Assembly: GCA_032622095.1 (NCBI GenBank)
Contig: CP136061.1
Coordinates: 9,142,447 to 9,206,446, forward strand
Reading direction: 5' to 3'
Source of the DNA: Siphonodentalium dalli
Lineage: Eukaryota; Mollusca; Scaphopoda; Gadilida; Siphonodentaliidae
Length of the DNA stretch: 64,000 nt
The number at the start of each line of letters is the position of its first letter. Position 1 is the first letter of the stretch. The translations under genes were made by a program, and so were the position numbers. Below the pieces are notes generated by a model. The model searched no databases. It was given only the letters and a program-made list of their open reading frames with translations, and had not been told where the DNA came from. Below, in pieces: positions 1-10,187 of this stretch.

Positions 1-8
1 AGATTTTC

Positions 9-200
9 GTCGGGTCAGTTTGTCCGCCTGAGGTGACCTTGACCTTGAAACGGGTACCCACAAATGACCTTGGGCGATATCTCGGTCGTCAGTGGTGACA
101 TCGACGTTAAATTTGTTATGTATGGTCAACTCGGGACGGGGAATAATTTTGTCGGGTTATTTTGTCCACCCAACATGACCTTGAAACGGGTACCCACAAA
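9..200. repeat. Two-copy direct repeat
   Basis: GTCGGGT(CA/TA)..TTGTCC(G/A)CC followed by GACCTTGAAACGGGTACCCA occurs at about 9-64 and again at about 150-200. The unit spans roughly 140 bp and may run off the left edge of the window. I see no coding signal. Confidence 0.6.
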
Positions 201-256
201 GGATAGCATGCTGCCGGCGTGCCTGTACGGGGTCACCTTGAAAAACAAAAATTAAT

Positions 257-1244
257 CGATCGACCAAAGCCATGGGGACAATCCCGCCAATGGCGGGCTA
301 ATCTGCTAACGTTATATATTTGGGAGTGGGGCAAGCATAAGTGACCATCACTTACATGTGTGACCATCCATATTGTCCTTAGATTGGCAATGCCAATGTT
401 TAACTAATTAAATTACACTGTTAAAATGGTTTCTGTAATTTTACGGAACAAAGGACTGAACATATTTGCATGCTCATTGTGCAGTAAAATTACGAACTCG
501 GGGTTGACTTTATACTCCTAACTGACTATACATGTATATTTACAGGATGTTGGTTCGTCATTTTACTGAACAATGTTATGTGAAAGGACTACTGTCGTAT
601 ATGTGACGGTTGTAAGTGCCGTAAGTGTATACATACGACTTCTGTTCCTGATTTTACGGACCAATGATTCGGGAATGTCCAATGATATGTCGGTTGTAAT
701 TGACGTACTGTTAGATAGTACGTGTAGGTATGGTAAATGCTGTTTGAAGCACACGCAGTGTTTGCCCCGTTGTATAGTTGTTCAGCACAATTCTGCTACT
801 CTCTGGTATGATTAAATTATATAAATAAATAAATAAATAAAGGCCACTTTTTCTCAGGTGAGTTGTCCATGGAGAGGGAGATGACCGGCAAATACAGAAC
901 CGGACTAATACACACACTTTAGTGACTTTACACAATCTTTCTTCTTTTGGTTGGCCAAATTTATCCAACATCGCCATGACATGTATATATATTCTCTGTC
1001 ATCTTGTTTATTCATATACAGATTGTATACAACAATTTACAATAACATTTTAAAGTAGAGTAATGATTAAATTGAATTGTATACATTACAGTCCAGAATA
1101 CAGTACAGTAACAGCCTGTGTCGTCTAATTCGTGATACATAGAGTAAAACATCACATTGCAGAAGACATTTTACCGAACAAATAGCACCAATGCAAATGG
1201 TGCAAACGGGGTTAATAGTTCCCTCAAATACGCACAACATATAA
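257..1244. other. Non-coding AT-rich stretch
   Basis: No exon, element end or RNA gene can be supported here. Short open frames on both strands lack splice sites or composition bias. A short (AAAT)n tract sits at 820-841. If the YPTA exon is terminal, the right end of this stretch is just downstream of the gene. Confidence 0.5.
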
Positions 1245-1250
1245 TTTATT
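1245..1250 (-). promoter_or_regulatory. Possible polyadenylation signal of the Kazal gene
   Basis: AATAAA on the minus strand lies about 400 nt past the TAA that ends the YPTA frame. This is a reasonable 3'-UTR length if that exon is terminal. Another AATAAA lies near 1005. Hexamers like this occur by chance in AT-rich DNA, so this is weak evidence. Confidence 0.3.
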
Positions 1251-1654
1251 CACCATGCCTCCGCATACCTGCATGTAAATTCTCGAAATGTGAATTGAAG
1301 AAAAATGGCAACCGATTTCACTCGCGAGAATTATGCGTATCTCATGACGTGCTGAGTCCACGTGTCGTGTCACGTGTTGACATTTAAAGAACTATGAGTG
1401 ATAATTTACGGAACATGTATACGTAGATATAGTATAATTATGTCGAAAAAATGGAAAACTGATCCGGAAAATAAAGGTCACAAGGTCATAAGTTCACAAA
1501 ATCCATAAACTCGTAACACCTAACCCGTTAAACAATTCCGTCTACTGCCGTATATTTTACAATATTTACATATATAAACATCCCCACTAACCTTGGTTCA
1601 ATATTTGCAATAGAATTCCGCTGATACGTGCGCATGGATATACTATGTACTTAC

Positions 1655-2410
1655 CCGGATGTTGGATAAATGAGATATTTATCCGATAATCTCTTCGGAA
1701 CCGACGGCTTATTTCCGGAACTATTCGGTCTATTCGGCGTCTTATGAGCGGTTCCTGCCGTCGGGTAGACTACTATCGGTTTTTTGGGTAGAGGCGCTGT
1801 CGGGTAGACTACGACCGGTTTTTTGGGCAGAGGCGGTGGTGGCTGTTTTTGTGCTATTTTCGGCGAACCTTGCGCTGTTGGGTAAGTTTTTGGCGAACCT
1901 TGCGCTGTTGGGTAAGCTTGTGGTAAATTTTGCGCTCTCGGGTAGGATTTCTGTGCACCTCGAGCTGTTGGATACGTTTTCCGCGAACCTTGCGCTGTAG
2001 GATATGTCCTTCCTGCAGGGCGCCTCGGTGCGGGTCGTGGGGCAGGTTTCACAGCTGGGCGACGTGGTTTTACGGGACGTGGGGCCGGTTTCACAACTGG
2101 GCGACGTGGTTGTACGCGACGGGGAGCCGGTCTAGTTGCAGGTCTCTTTGGAGTACCCGCCGTAGGATAGACTGGGTACCTGGCTGGATTCGACTGCGCT
2201 GCCCCGGCAGTCGGGTACACCGGGTATCTCCTCCCTGGTTGCCTCGCCCGTGCCCCACCTGACATGCCAATCGCAGCTGCTGTATTAGACCCCTTGGCTG
2301 TCGGATAGACGCCGAATCTGTAAGCAGCTGCCCTCATCCGACCGGCCCCTCTCATGGGGTACATCATCGGACTCGTTAAACACGATGTCGATGTACTGGG
2401 TTTCGTCCGC
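1655..2410 (-). CDS. Kazal gene, large 3' exon: end of Kazal 4 and YPTA/decapeptide tail
   Basis: The exon is open for 756 nt from the acceptor TTCTCTCACAG (ending 2411). It starts in phase 2 with RTKPSTSTSC, which supplies the last Cys of Kazal 4 at the same 10-residue spacing as the other tails. About 240 residues of Pro-, Tyr-, Lys-, Arg-, Thr- and Ala-rich sequence follow. It contains VYPTAG-type motifs, a basic KPAPRP/PRRP segment (codons near 2010-2150), five tandem decapeptides of TYPTAQGSPK type (1858-2007), and two KKPxVVYPTA units. The frame ends YPTSG then TAA (1651-1653). Those same bases form a donor, GG|GTAAGT, also in phase 2, so this exon is either terminal or spliced onward. 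The composition resembles DOPA-type adhesive or matrix proteins. No database match is claimed. Confidence 0.82.
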
Positions 2411-2533
2411 CTGTGAGAGAATCATATACTACCGTTAATTTGAATTTTTGACTGTGAGAGAATCATATACTACCGTTAATTTGATTCGTTGACTGTGAGA
2501 GAATCATATACTACCGTTAATTTGATTCGCTGA
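2411..2533. repeat. 41-bp minisatellite, three copies, at the acceptor of the YPTA exon
   Basis: Three units of 41 bp begin at 2411, 2452 and 2493. On the minus strand each unit ends TTCTCTCACAG. The copy nearest the exon is its 3' splice site, and the other two are intronic duplicates of that site. Confidence 0.9.
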
Positions 2534-2558
2534 CATGTTTCGAGTCGTCAATCATTAA

Positions 2559-3094
2559 CCCTTCCATAACTAGATGTGCCCTTAAATTTTGCGAAACCCC
2601 TGTGTCAATGCTCTCTGTTATATCGTCGCATCAGTACTATAAGGTCGTAACTCCATTTTGGCGCGAAATGAGTATTTGATATCATTCGAATCGTGAGAAA
2701 AAAACCAATCCGATGGGCCAAACTGTTTTTGCATTGGATGGCCAATATTCTCACAAACCAGTGACACAAATGTTGTATCTCCGGCGATCTTCACAATTAT
2801 TCGTGCTATAAGGTCGTATGTCCAACAGCAGCCGCTTCAAGTTGTCCGCGTCAAACTTCCTTTTCTGGGAAAGTTGAAAATGTGGGTTACGACATTATAG
2901 CACTGATGCGACGATATATGCGAGTCTCGCATATACGACAATACATTGGCCTAACAATATTTACCTTGGCCATGTCAGCCGTTTCATTCTCTTATATATG
3001 CGAGGATCCCTATGGGAGACTCACATATATATAATATAATGCACTGGCACATGGTCTTTAATGCTACACCAGCGCAGCTCCCGTCATGAAAGGG
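2559..3094. mobile_element. TTAA-flanked piggyBac-like MITE
   Basis: The 536-bp element is bounded by TTAA at 2555-2558 and 3095-3098. It has imperfect inverted ends CCCTT(C/T)CAT(A/G)AC. TTAA duplication with CCC-starting ends is the piggyBac signature. The interior has a second inverted pair (GCATCAGT.CTATAA.GTCGTAAC, near 2628 and 2884) and a palindromic ATATATGCGAG motif shared with the other TTAA elements here. No transposase is encoded. It lies in an intron of the Kazal gene. Confidence 0.75.
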
Positions 3095-3317
3095 TTAACC
3101 AATCGAATACGATACAGCAACGTAGTTAGTTTTAGTACGCCTGTACACAGTGTGACGGTCACCTGTACAGTAATCATGTCTGGCACACCCAGGATTTAGA
3201 AACTATAATAGATAAATTTGACAGTGCGATATCCACTAATCAGTATATATATAAGATTAGTTTTCCAACCTTTTGCGCTAACTTATGTTTATTTAATAAT
3301 CGTACGCTGACCCTGTG

Positions 3318-3417
3318 GATATTTACGCGCCAGACAGGGACTGGTGTACAGCTTGCGGCCAGACACATATTCAATTTGGATACTTACGCACATCGCGCCA
3401 GACAGGGACTTGTGTAC
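3318..3417. repeat. Partial tandem duplication of the 3' end of Kazal exon 5
   Basis: CGCGCCAGACAGGGACT(G/T)GT followed by GTACAGCTTGC occurs at about 3330 and 3393. The right copy is the real exon end with the donor GTAAGT. The left copy lies in the intron, and the sequence after it on the minus strand reads GTAAAT, a weaker donor. Confidence 0.8.
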
Positions 3418-3549
3418 AGCTTGCCGTCAGTCCCACATATCGGATCAAGCTCTTTCGGACAATTACACGCTCCACGTGGTCTTTGCTGTGGACTTTGCTG
3501 TTTTGTTTGTCCACTAGCGCAAGCACCGTACCGAACAACTGGAACTTTT
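3388..3549 (-). CDS. Kazal gene, internal exon 5 (end of Kazal domain 3, start of domain 4)
   Basis: The exon is 162 nt, phase 2 to phase 2, with the acceptor TTCTTCTTACAG (ending 3550) and the donor GTAAGT (3382-3387). It encodes the tail KVPVVRYGAC, a 17-residue Gln/Pro/Arg-rich linker (ASGQTKQQSPQQRPRGA), and the core C-N-C-x7-C-G-T-D-G-K-L-Y-x3-C-x3-C. The domain is finished by the start of the large terminal exon after a split Ala codon (GC+G). A degenerate second copy of the exon's last ~30 nt lies in the following intron (about 3330-3360). The intron just upstream of the acceptor has two to three copies of an A/T-rich motif containing GATGGACTATAG. Confidence 0.85.
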
Positions 3550-3718
3550 CTGTAAGAAGAAATTCTAACTATAGTCCATCGTGATATCATTATAACTAAT
3601 GATAAATCACTATAGTCCATCATAAGACCATCATAGCTAATGTTAAATCACTATATTACAAAACTATGTTGTCATTACTTAGCGTTATACTGAAATACCC
3701 CCACTTAACCCTTTCAAG

Positions 3719-3786
3719 ACGGGCGTTCCCGAATTTTACGAAAACCTTGTTCCAATATATTCTCTTATATATGCGAGTTGCCCATA
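3719..3786. mobile_element. Left fragment of a TTAA MITE, cut by another element
   Basis: TTAA (3715-3718) is followed by CCCTTTCAAGACG and then by the family's TCTTATATATGCGAG hairpin sequence. The fragment stops where the TA-flanked element begins at 3787. I do not see its right half after 5975, so that part has been lost. Confidence 0.6.
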
Positions 3787-5973
3787 TAGTCTGGTCGATA
3801 AAAGGTTTGACCTAGAAAAAAATTGGACTAAGTTAGTTTGTATTCCATTTTGAAGAGGAATATATCCTCTACAACATATCCAAAATCCGCTAAAATCCGC
3901 TTTGAGCAATTATTTTACAGAGATTTAAACAAATGCTCATTTTTCGACCTTGTGAAGTACGTTTTTCTACAATATCCCTCATCGGCGACACCAGAACGCA
4001 TTAATCCTCCATCCGATATATACCAGTTTGTGTAAAAGAGTATAGGGGGCGAATAGAGTGACAAGGACAGAAAACAATGCAATCGCGGCGATGAAATGGC
4101 TGTCAAAATGGCCGCAACTACAATCCATGCTACGACGAAAGCAACATATTGCATAACCTCCTATAAGCGAAAATACACATTTGTAATTTACAAGAATGTT
4201 GTTATATATCTTTAAAGGTACACATATAATTAAAACAGATCTATCTGAAAGATTTATCGATCACTGCTACGCACGTTAACCCAATGATTTACGTTCGGGA
4301 TTTCTTATTATAATACATCCAACAGTCGGACCAAAAAACAGTTATTTCGGGCATGCAACACACGAAGTAATATTTCGTCACACAGTGCGTGGTAGTTTCG
4401 TTTTGGAATGATGATTAATTATTGAATGTAACGCAGAACCTGAAGTGCCCACCCTATCTGTGTAAATACTAGTTATATTTCCAGAATTTCCAACACTCTC
4501 CGTGACAATAAACCATACACGTATGTCGTAATGCTGAGTATACTGTAAAGAAAAACTTATCTCTTCAACAGAATAGTACCATATCTCACTAGATCGAAGA
4601 GACTGTACATGGTACATTTTATTTAGTACTAATTTTCATGGTGCTCTCAAACCGATTTCTTAGTAGACAATTCTGTTCAAATTACTTCAATCGGCACTTT
4701 ACAACAGGAATATGTACCACGCAATTGCACACTATTAGTTGTCAGTATCTTGTTGTTTGAAATTATGTTACCATTGCCACCCACATATTTGCGCTAAATA
4801 TCAGGTGATCAGCATTTACAGTTATTAGTTCTGCTTTTATCATTCACTCAATGTTGCTATTTAGGGTTTTGTATGCAGCAGATATGTGTAACATTAGGGA
4901 GAATGGGTAAACGCGGCGATGTGGTTGCAGAAAAGGTCGTACGTTTCGCGTATATGTGGCCTTAGTGCATTTATGTGCACATAATTTCCAGGTATAAAGA
5001 CAGTCTCTACCACAGAGAATGTATGCAAATTTGGTTATGTTGATAATTTACTGAAGATAGTCTATTGTAATCCTTTGTATTTTGATAAATTGCGTTCATG
5101 GTATACCACCATGTATTTGTGTGATAAAAGTGAAATATTCGTGTTTAATCACTTGGCTGGAGGCAACTATGACTACTATTTTAAGACACGGACAATAGGA
5201 TCTACACGTTTTACCTAGTACCATATGAATAGCTCTCATACTGTTCTATAGTAGTGAATTTTGACAGATTGTGTGTTGTAGATTGAAAAATAAATGATTA
5301 TCGGTCACATTCGTGAGAATGTTTTCATTACATATATTTCTGCTTCTAAAAAGGTCACACAATGAATACATCCCTATTAGATCACATTTAACTGTTTTAA
5401 TACACATATATTACACGATTTAAGATAAACAGTACAGATAAAACTGTGTTATTCTTCTATTTCTTGGCGCCCAAAAAGTCCACATTTAATCGTTGTATGA
5501 GACCTGGCTTTTGGTTGCTCTCTCGCGAGATACATTAGAGAGAATTCTTACATACTATTATTAATAGCTCCCCTTATATTCTGAAATCATTGTTCCTCGT
5601 ATAATTCGAGGGCATGTTCGTTCTTGTATGACCAGCTATTCAATTTTCCGCAAATTGTAAATTTCATTCGATTTTGTCCATTTTGGCGGCCATATTGGAC
5701 AGACATTCAACCGACATGGTTTACGACTAAGCAATGTTTGTGTAAATTTAATTTTATTACTTATTTGGTATTTGTTGGCGCACCTACCACCGAAATTCAG
5801 GATTTTTCTATACCAACTGCCATCATGGACGCCATCTTGTATTACAGAAAATGCTCAAAGCGGATTTTGGATATGTTATAGAGGATATATTCCTCTTCAA
5901 AATGGTATAGAAACCAACTTAGTCCAAATTTGTTCTAGGTTGACCCTAAAATTTTAGTTTATCGACCAGACTA
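3787..5973. mobile_element. TA-flanked 2.2-kb element with ~120-bp terminal inverted repeats
   Basis: The inverted arms are about 3787-3908 and 5852-5973. They start TAGTCTGGTCGATAAA and share GAAGAGGAATATATCCTCTA and ATATCCAAAATCCGC. TA on each side (3785-3786, 5974-5975) fits a TA target duplication, as in Tc1/mariner-like elements. The left arm carries a 10-bp duplication (TAAAATCCGC). The interior (about 1.9 kb) has no recognisable transposase. A minus-strand frame near 3915-4154 starts with a hydrophobic stretch but lacks other support. The element is probably non-autonomous and lies in an intron. Confidence 0.7.
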
Positions 5974-6027
5974 TAAGATAAGATCTAAGACAAGGAGCGA
6001 TCAATGAAATGTCCGATATTGTGGTCG

Positions 6028-6193
6028 GGAACATGCCCGTTAGATAGGGGAGGCGGACCCTAGCCTATGGATGCCTGCATTTGTGCTAGTTGGACATGTA
6101 GGTGATGACGCGAACATGCCCGATATCTAGGGTAGTCGGACCCTAGCTTATGGATGCCTGCATTTGTGCTAGTTGGACATGTAGGCGATGACG
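6028..6193. repeat. Two tandem copies of an ~82-bp unit
   Basis: GAACATGCCCG..GATA is followed by a long shared stretch including GGACCCTAGC, GGATGCCTGC and TAGTTGGACATGTAGG. The second copy starts near 6111. It is intronic with no coding signal. Confidence 0.85.
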
Positions 6194-6443
6194 CGCACGA
6201 TCACAAACCATAGCAACGCGTTGATGAACTTTTTCGTGAATTGCACTGAAGTAGCAGTACACGATTTAGAGGGTTGTAGGGTGCATGAAAAACAGAAAAA
6301 TAAGTATATTGGGGCCGTCACAGGATGCATAATAATTGACAATCTTGAAAATTGAAAATCTGCCTTGAATGGCAAAATAGAAGGCATTGGAGGTCTATAA
6401 ATAATCCATAATGTATAACTAGTGACTTGTACCTGAGGTGACA

Positions 6444-6794
6444 TCGATAAATGAAATGTTAAGGCGATGACATCGACGAATGAAATTTTAAGACGATGAC
6501 ATCGACCAATGAAATGTTAAGACGACGACATCGACCAATGAAATGTTAAGACGACGACATCGACCAATGAAATGTAAAGACGACGACATCGACCAATGAA
6601 ATGTTAAGACGATGACATCGAGCAATGAAATGTTAAGACGACGACATCGACCAATGAAATGTTAAGACGATGACATCGAGCAATGAAATGTTAAGACGAC
6701 GACATCGACCAATAAAACGTTAAGACGACGACATCGTCCAATGAAATGTTAAGACGACGATATCGACCAATGAAATGTTAAGACGATGACGTAC
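6444..6794. repeat. 29-bp minisatellite abutting the donor of Kazal exon 4
   Basis: There are about 12 units of the type GACGACATCGACCAATGAAA + TGTTAA. The array runs up to ACGTAC (6789-6794), the complement of the splice donor, so the intron begins inside the array. Confidence 0.9.
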
Positions 6795-6920
6795 TTGCAT
6801 CCGGCGTGGCAGCGACTGCTGTAAGTCCTCCCATCCTTCCCACACACTGGCTGATTGACGTTCTTACATCGGCACGCAGCAGGAGCTTGGCAACGCCCCT
6901 TATATTTTACAGTCATGCCG
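6795..6920 (-). CDS. Kazal gene, internal exon 4 (end of Kazal domain 2, start of domain 3)
   Basis: The exon is 126 nt (one base, 41 codons, two bases), phase 2 to phase 2. The acceptor is CTTCCACAG (ending 6921) and the donor GTACGT (6789-6794). It encodes the tail GMTVKYKGRC, the linker QAPAA and the next core C-R-C-x7-C-G-K-D-G-R-T-Y-x3-C-x3-C. Both edges are embedded in minisatellites. A 29-bp array begins directly at the donor side (6444-6794). A 66-bp array (from 6905) repeats the acceptor and the first ~28 nt of this exon. The DG-x-T-Y motif and six-Cys spacing are textbook Kazal. The donor +4 base is C rather than A, so it is slightly weak. Confidence 0.85.
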
Positions 6921-7745
6921 CTGTGGAAGACAAGGGTTAATTACTAACAATGGTTAGTCACGCCCCTTATATTTCAAAGTCATGACGCTGTAGAAGACAA
7001 GGGTTAATTATTAACAAGGTTAGTCACGCCCCTTATATTTCACAGTCATGCCGCTGTGGAAGACAGGGGTTAATTATTAACAATGGTTAGTCACGCCCCT
7101 TATATTTCACAGTCATGCTGCTGTTGAAGACAAGGGTTAATTATTAACAATGGTTAGTCACGCCCCTTATATTTCAGAGTCATGCCACTGTGGAAGATAA
7201 TGGTTAATTATTAACAATGGTTAGTCACGCCCCTTATATTTCACAGTCATGCCGCTGTGGAAGACAAGGGTTAATTATTAACAATGGTTAGTCATGCCCC
7301 ATATATTTCAAAGTCATGTCGCTGTGGAAGAAAATGGTTAATTATTAACAATGGTTAGTCACGCCCCTTATATTTCACAGTCATGCCGCTGTGGAAGAAA
7401 ATGGTTAATTATTAACAATGGTTAGTCACGCCCCTTATATTTCACAGTCATGCCGCTGTGGAAGAAAAGGGTTAATTATTAACAATGGTTAGTCACCTCC
7501 TTTATATTTCACACAGTCATGCCGCTGTTGAAGAAAGGGTTAATTATTAACAATGGTTAGTCACCTCCTTTATATTTCACACAGTCATGCCGCTGTGGAA
7601 GAAAATGGTTAATTATTAACAATGGTTAGTCACGCCCCTTATATTTCACAGTCATGCCGCTGTGGAAGAAAAGGGTTAATTGTCAACAATGGTTAGTCAC
7701 GCCCCTTATATTTCACAGTCATAACGCTGTGGAAGAAAATGGGTT
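6905..7745. repeat. 66-bp minisatellite containing copies of an exon-4 acceptor
   Basis: There are about 13 units of ~66 bp. On the minus strand each carries CTTCCACAG followed by CGGCATGACTGTGAAATATA and AGGGGCG, i.e. the 3' splice site and the first ~28 nt of Kazal exon 4. Only the first copy (acceptor at 6921-6923) continues into the open Kazal frame. A few units carry a 2-bp insertion (CACACAG) or a T-rich change. Confidence 0.9.
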
Positions 7746-9020
7746 AATCAATCTTAGTCAATAAACATTGTGAACTAGTATGTATAAATTACATATTCGG
7801 TTCATAAAGATGTACGCTATTCCATGTCCAGAACATATATTGTCACAGGCTGAGACGGCACATACAAGCAAAGTCCACCTATGGTACATTCTGCTCTTCA
7901 AAATAACCAATTGAGTGTTCGTAATTTGTTCAAGACGTTCTTCTGCTGTATATAACTACAACCACATGCGTGCGACATATGACTGAGACAATACAAAACA
8001 CCATTATGTCGTATATCCGCATGCATGTGACATAATGACTTGATGTATATACTATGCGTTGTTTTATATATTTATTTATTGTGTGCGTTTTTTTTCCTTT
8101 TCAATTTAAAAAACAAAAATTCAATTTTTAAATTATTTTTTTATTTAACTTTTTTTTCTTCCAGTTATTGATGCATGTAGTTCTTATTAGATGTAACCCT
8201 TGCATAATGTCATATTTTAACTTCGTCTCATTTGTAAATATTGTAAGCCACTCTCCACGCGTGGAGGTCAATAAATATATAATTCTGATGAAGCGGTTGA
8301 AAGCCAAAGCAATTTCGACCGTTTACACAGTTTTTCGCACATATGTGTATCTGTTTGAATGAGAACAAATTATTAATAATATAAACTCTAAATCAATTCC
8401 ACGGAAGGAATGTTATCAAATGTAGGCAGAATCGCACAATACAGCCAATACAACCAAACTTGTATTCAACCAAATATATTTACATAGCCGTATGTGTTAC
8501 ACTGAATCATGTTCCGTCATTGGTCAACTTCCAATTGGTCATGTATTCCATATCACCATAACAACGAACCGACGTCACACCATATCACCATAACACGAAC
8601 CGACGTCACACGTGATTGACATAGATGACTGAAGTACAAGGCCACATATAACTCGATCGATGATGCCAAAGGTAGATCATTGGGCTAACTTACAATGCTG
8701 CGTGGTATAATATCAAAACTGCAGACACATTTCAGTAAAACAACCAACTGAGTTGTTTATATAAATAAATAAATAAGGAAAAAGCTATATAAATTATAAG
8801 AAATGATGTAGTTTGCATGTGTTTTATTAAGGACATTTCATTATGGCCGTTGCCTTTTCCAGGCAACTCTTTCGCACGTTTGTTATCAAACGTTAAATAC
8901 GTGGGGTTGTTGGTAACAAGTTGTTCGAATCAAGCTGACCCGGCAATAAAATATAATTTTAAGCAGCACGAAATTCAAAATTCCGCACATATGGTTATCT
9001 GGTGTCGTTGCCTTACATCT
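7746..9020. other. Intronic sequence without recognisable feature
   Basis: AT-rich sequence with poly-T runs near 8080-8160 and a short direct repeat (CCATATCACCATAACA..CGAACCGACGTCACAC) near 8550-8610. I see no exon with Kazal-like spacing or convincing splice sites. Confidence 0.5.
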
Positions 9021-9028
9021 GTGTTTAT

Positions 9029-9617
9029 CAGGGTTCGCGCTGCAACTTGCCAAATTTGCCAATGGCAAAAATAAATCACAATTGGCAAAAGATATTTTCC
9101 TTTGGCAAGTCACTTTTTAATTCCTGAAGAAAGTTTATATTGGTTAATCAATACCATTCATTTCAGGAAACTCTTACAACAGAATTATATTAGTGGTGTT
9201 TTATAAGGTTTAGGACAAGTTAATACCTCTATTAAGATGCAGTTAATCTCATAGCATTAGTACCGATGGTTGGATGGATTACTAGTATTTAGTGTGGTGA
9301 TGGTGTTTACATAGCTAATCCTCTTGTGATGTGCCCTTCTGATGAAGCAACCCTTCTATCGTGTTATTGCTCGGTGATTGATTTAATGTTTCATGATAAA
9401 CCGCAGTAGAGATGCGAGTGTACTTATTAACTAACTGCTTTCCTATCGATAGCAAAAGTCGTTCAAACCACGAGTGTCGAAATATAAGACTTAATGTTGC
9501 AGAAAATGATAGTATCAGGGATAGCATTTTTGGCAAATTCTAAAAGAATTTGACAAAAATAAATATAATTTGGCAAATTATTTGGCAAAAGTAAATTTCG
9601 GTCCAGCGCGGACCCTG
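9029..9617. mobile_element. hAT-like non-autonomous element with 8-bp target duplication
   Basis: The 589-bp element has inverted ends CAGGGTTCGCGCTG and CAGCGCGGACCCTG. It is flanked by perfect 8-bp direct repeats GTGTTTAT (9021-9028 and 9618-9625). An 8-bp duplication and CAG-starting ends are typical of the hAT superfamily. Subterminal TTTGCCAA/TTGGCAAA words recur on both sides and may be transposase-binding repeats. No transposase frame is present. Confidence 0.85.
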
Positions 9618-10070
9618 GTGTTTATAAAGAGGAAAGCTCAATGTCAATAATGAATCATAACTCTGTGTCTTCTTATCTCATATCGGTTTTCATCCCGCAT
9701 CCGCCGGCGGGAACAGAAACTGAAGTGGCTAGTGGGTGTTTGTCGGAAGGATTTGTCCGCCTTAGAAATACAAGCAACCACTGTTCCTAACTCTAAAACT
9801 TGGAGACTTTCGTATGCACATGACCTCCCTTCGGATTGAACTTTTCCAAATGGTAGTTCACTCTTTTCAACTGATTGGAAGATTTGAAGACATATGGTTG
9901 TATGGTACTCAAATACATCAAACCCGACACTCGCCAACGTAATACTTCTCAACAAAGCGGTACGGCATACACGCGCCTGGGAATCAACCATGCAACCACT
10001 CGTCACTATAGTACAATATATCATAGGGTTCCCTCATAGCTATATAAATATATAGGTAGACAGCACTCAC

Positions 10071-10187
10071 ATACATCGAGCCTGACAATCGCTATTGTAG
10101 GATTTCCCATCAGAGCCGCATACGGGCGCCCGTGTGTTCCGACAGAAACAAGAGGCCGTCCTACTCCCACACCCGTTCGTAGATTGG
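10071..10187 (-). CDS. Kazal gene, internal exon 3 (linker and first half of Kazal domain 2)
   Basis: The exon is 117 nt, phase 2 to phase 2, with the acceptor AATTTCAG (just above 10187) and the donor GTGAGT (10065-10070). It encodes a short linker (QSTNGCGSRTAS) and the Kazal core C-F-C-x7-C-G-S-D-G-K-S-Y-x3-C-x3-C. The codon split across the donor reads AT+C (Ile) when joined to exon 4, which supplies the tail GMTVKYKGRC. Immediately upstream on the minus strand, the intron is a roughly 41-bp minisatellite whose units repeat the acceptor sequence TTTCAGCCA. Splice-site choice therefore needs transcript evidence, although only the exon-proximal copy joins an open Kazal frame. Confidence 0.82.

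Noticed and set aside
1930..2262. 110-codon plus-strand frame
   Set aside because: It is the antisense shadow of the YPTA exon, whose minus-strand frame continues the Kazal domain through a phased splice.
3915..4154. Hydrophobic minus-strand frame considered as the missing signal-peptide exon
   Set aside because: It lies downstream of most exons of the gene, inside the TA-flanked element, and has no donor in the required phase.
9644..10024. 126-codon minus-strand frame next to Kazal exon 3
   Set aside because: I tested it as a Kazal tail. No acceptor in phase 2 gives a 10-residue tail, and exon 4 already completes the domain. It is treated as intron.
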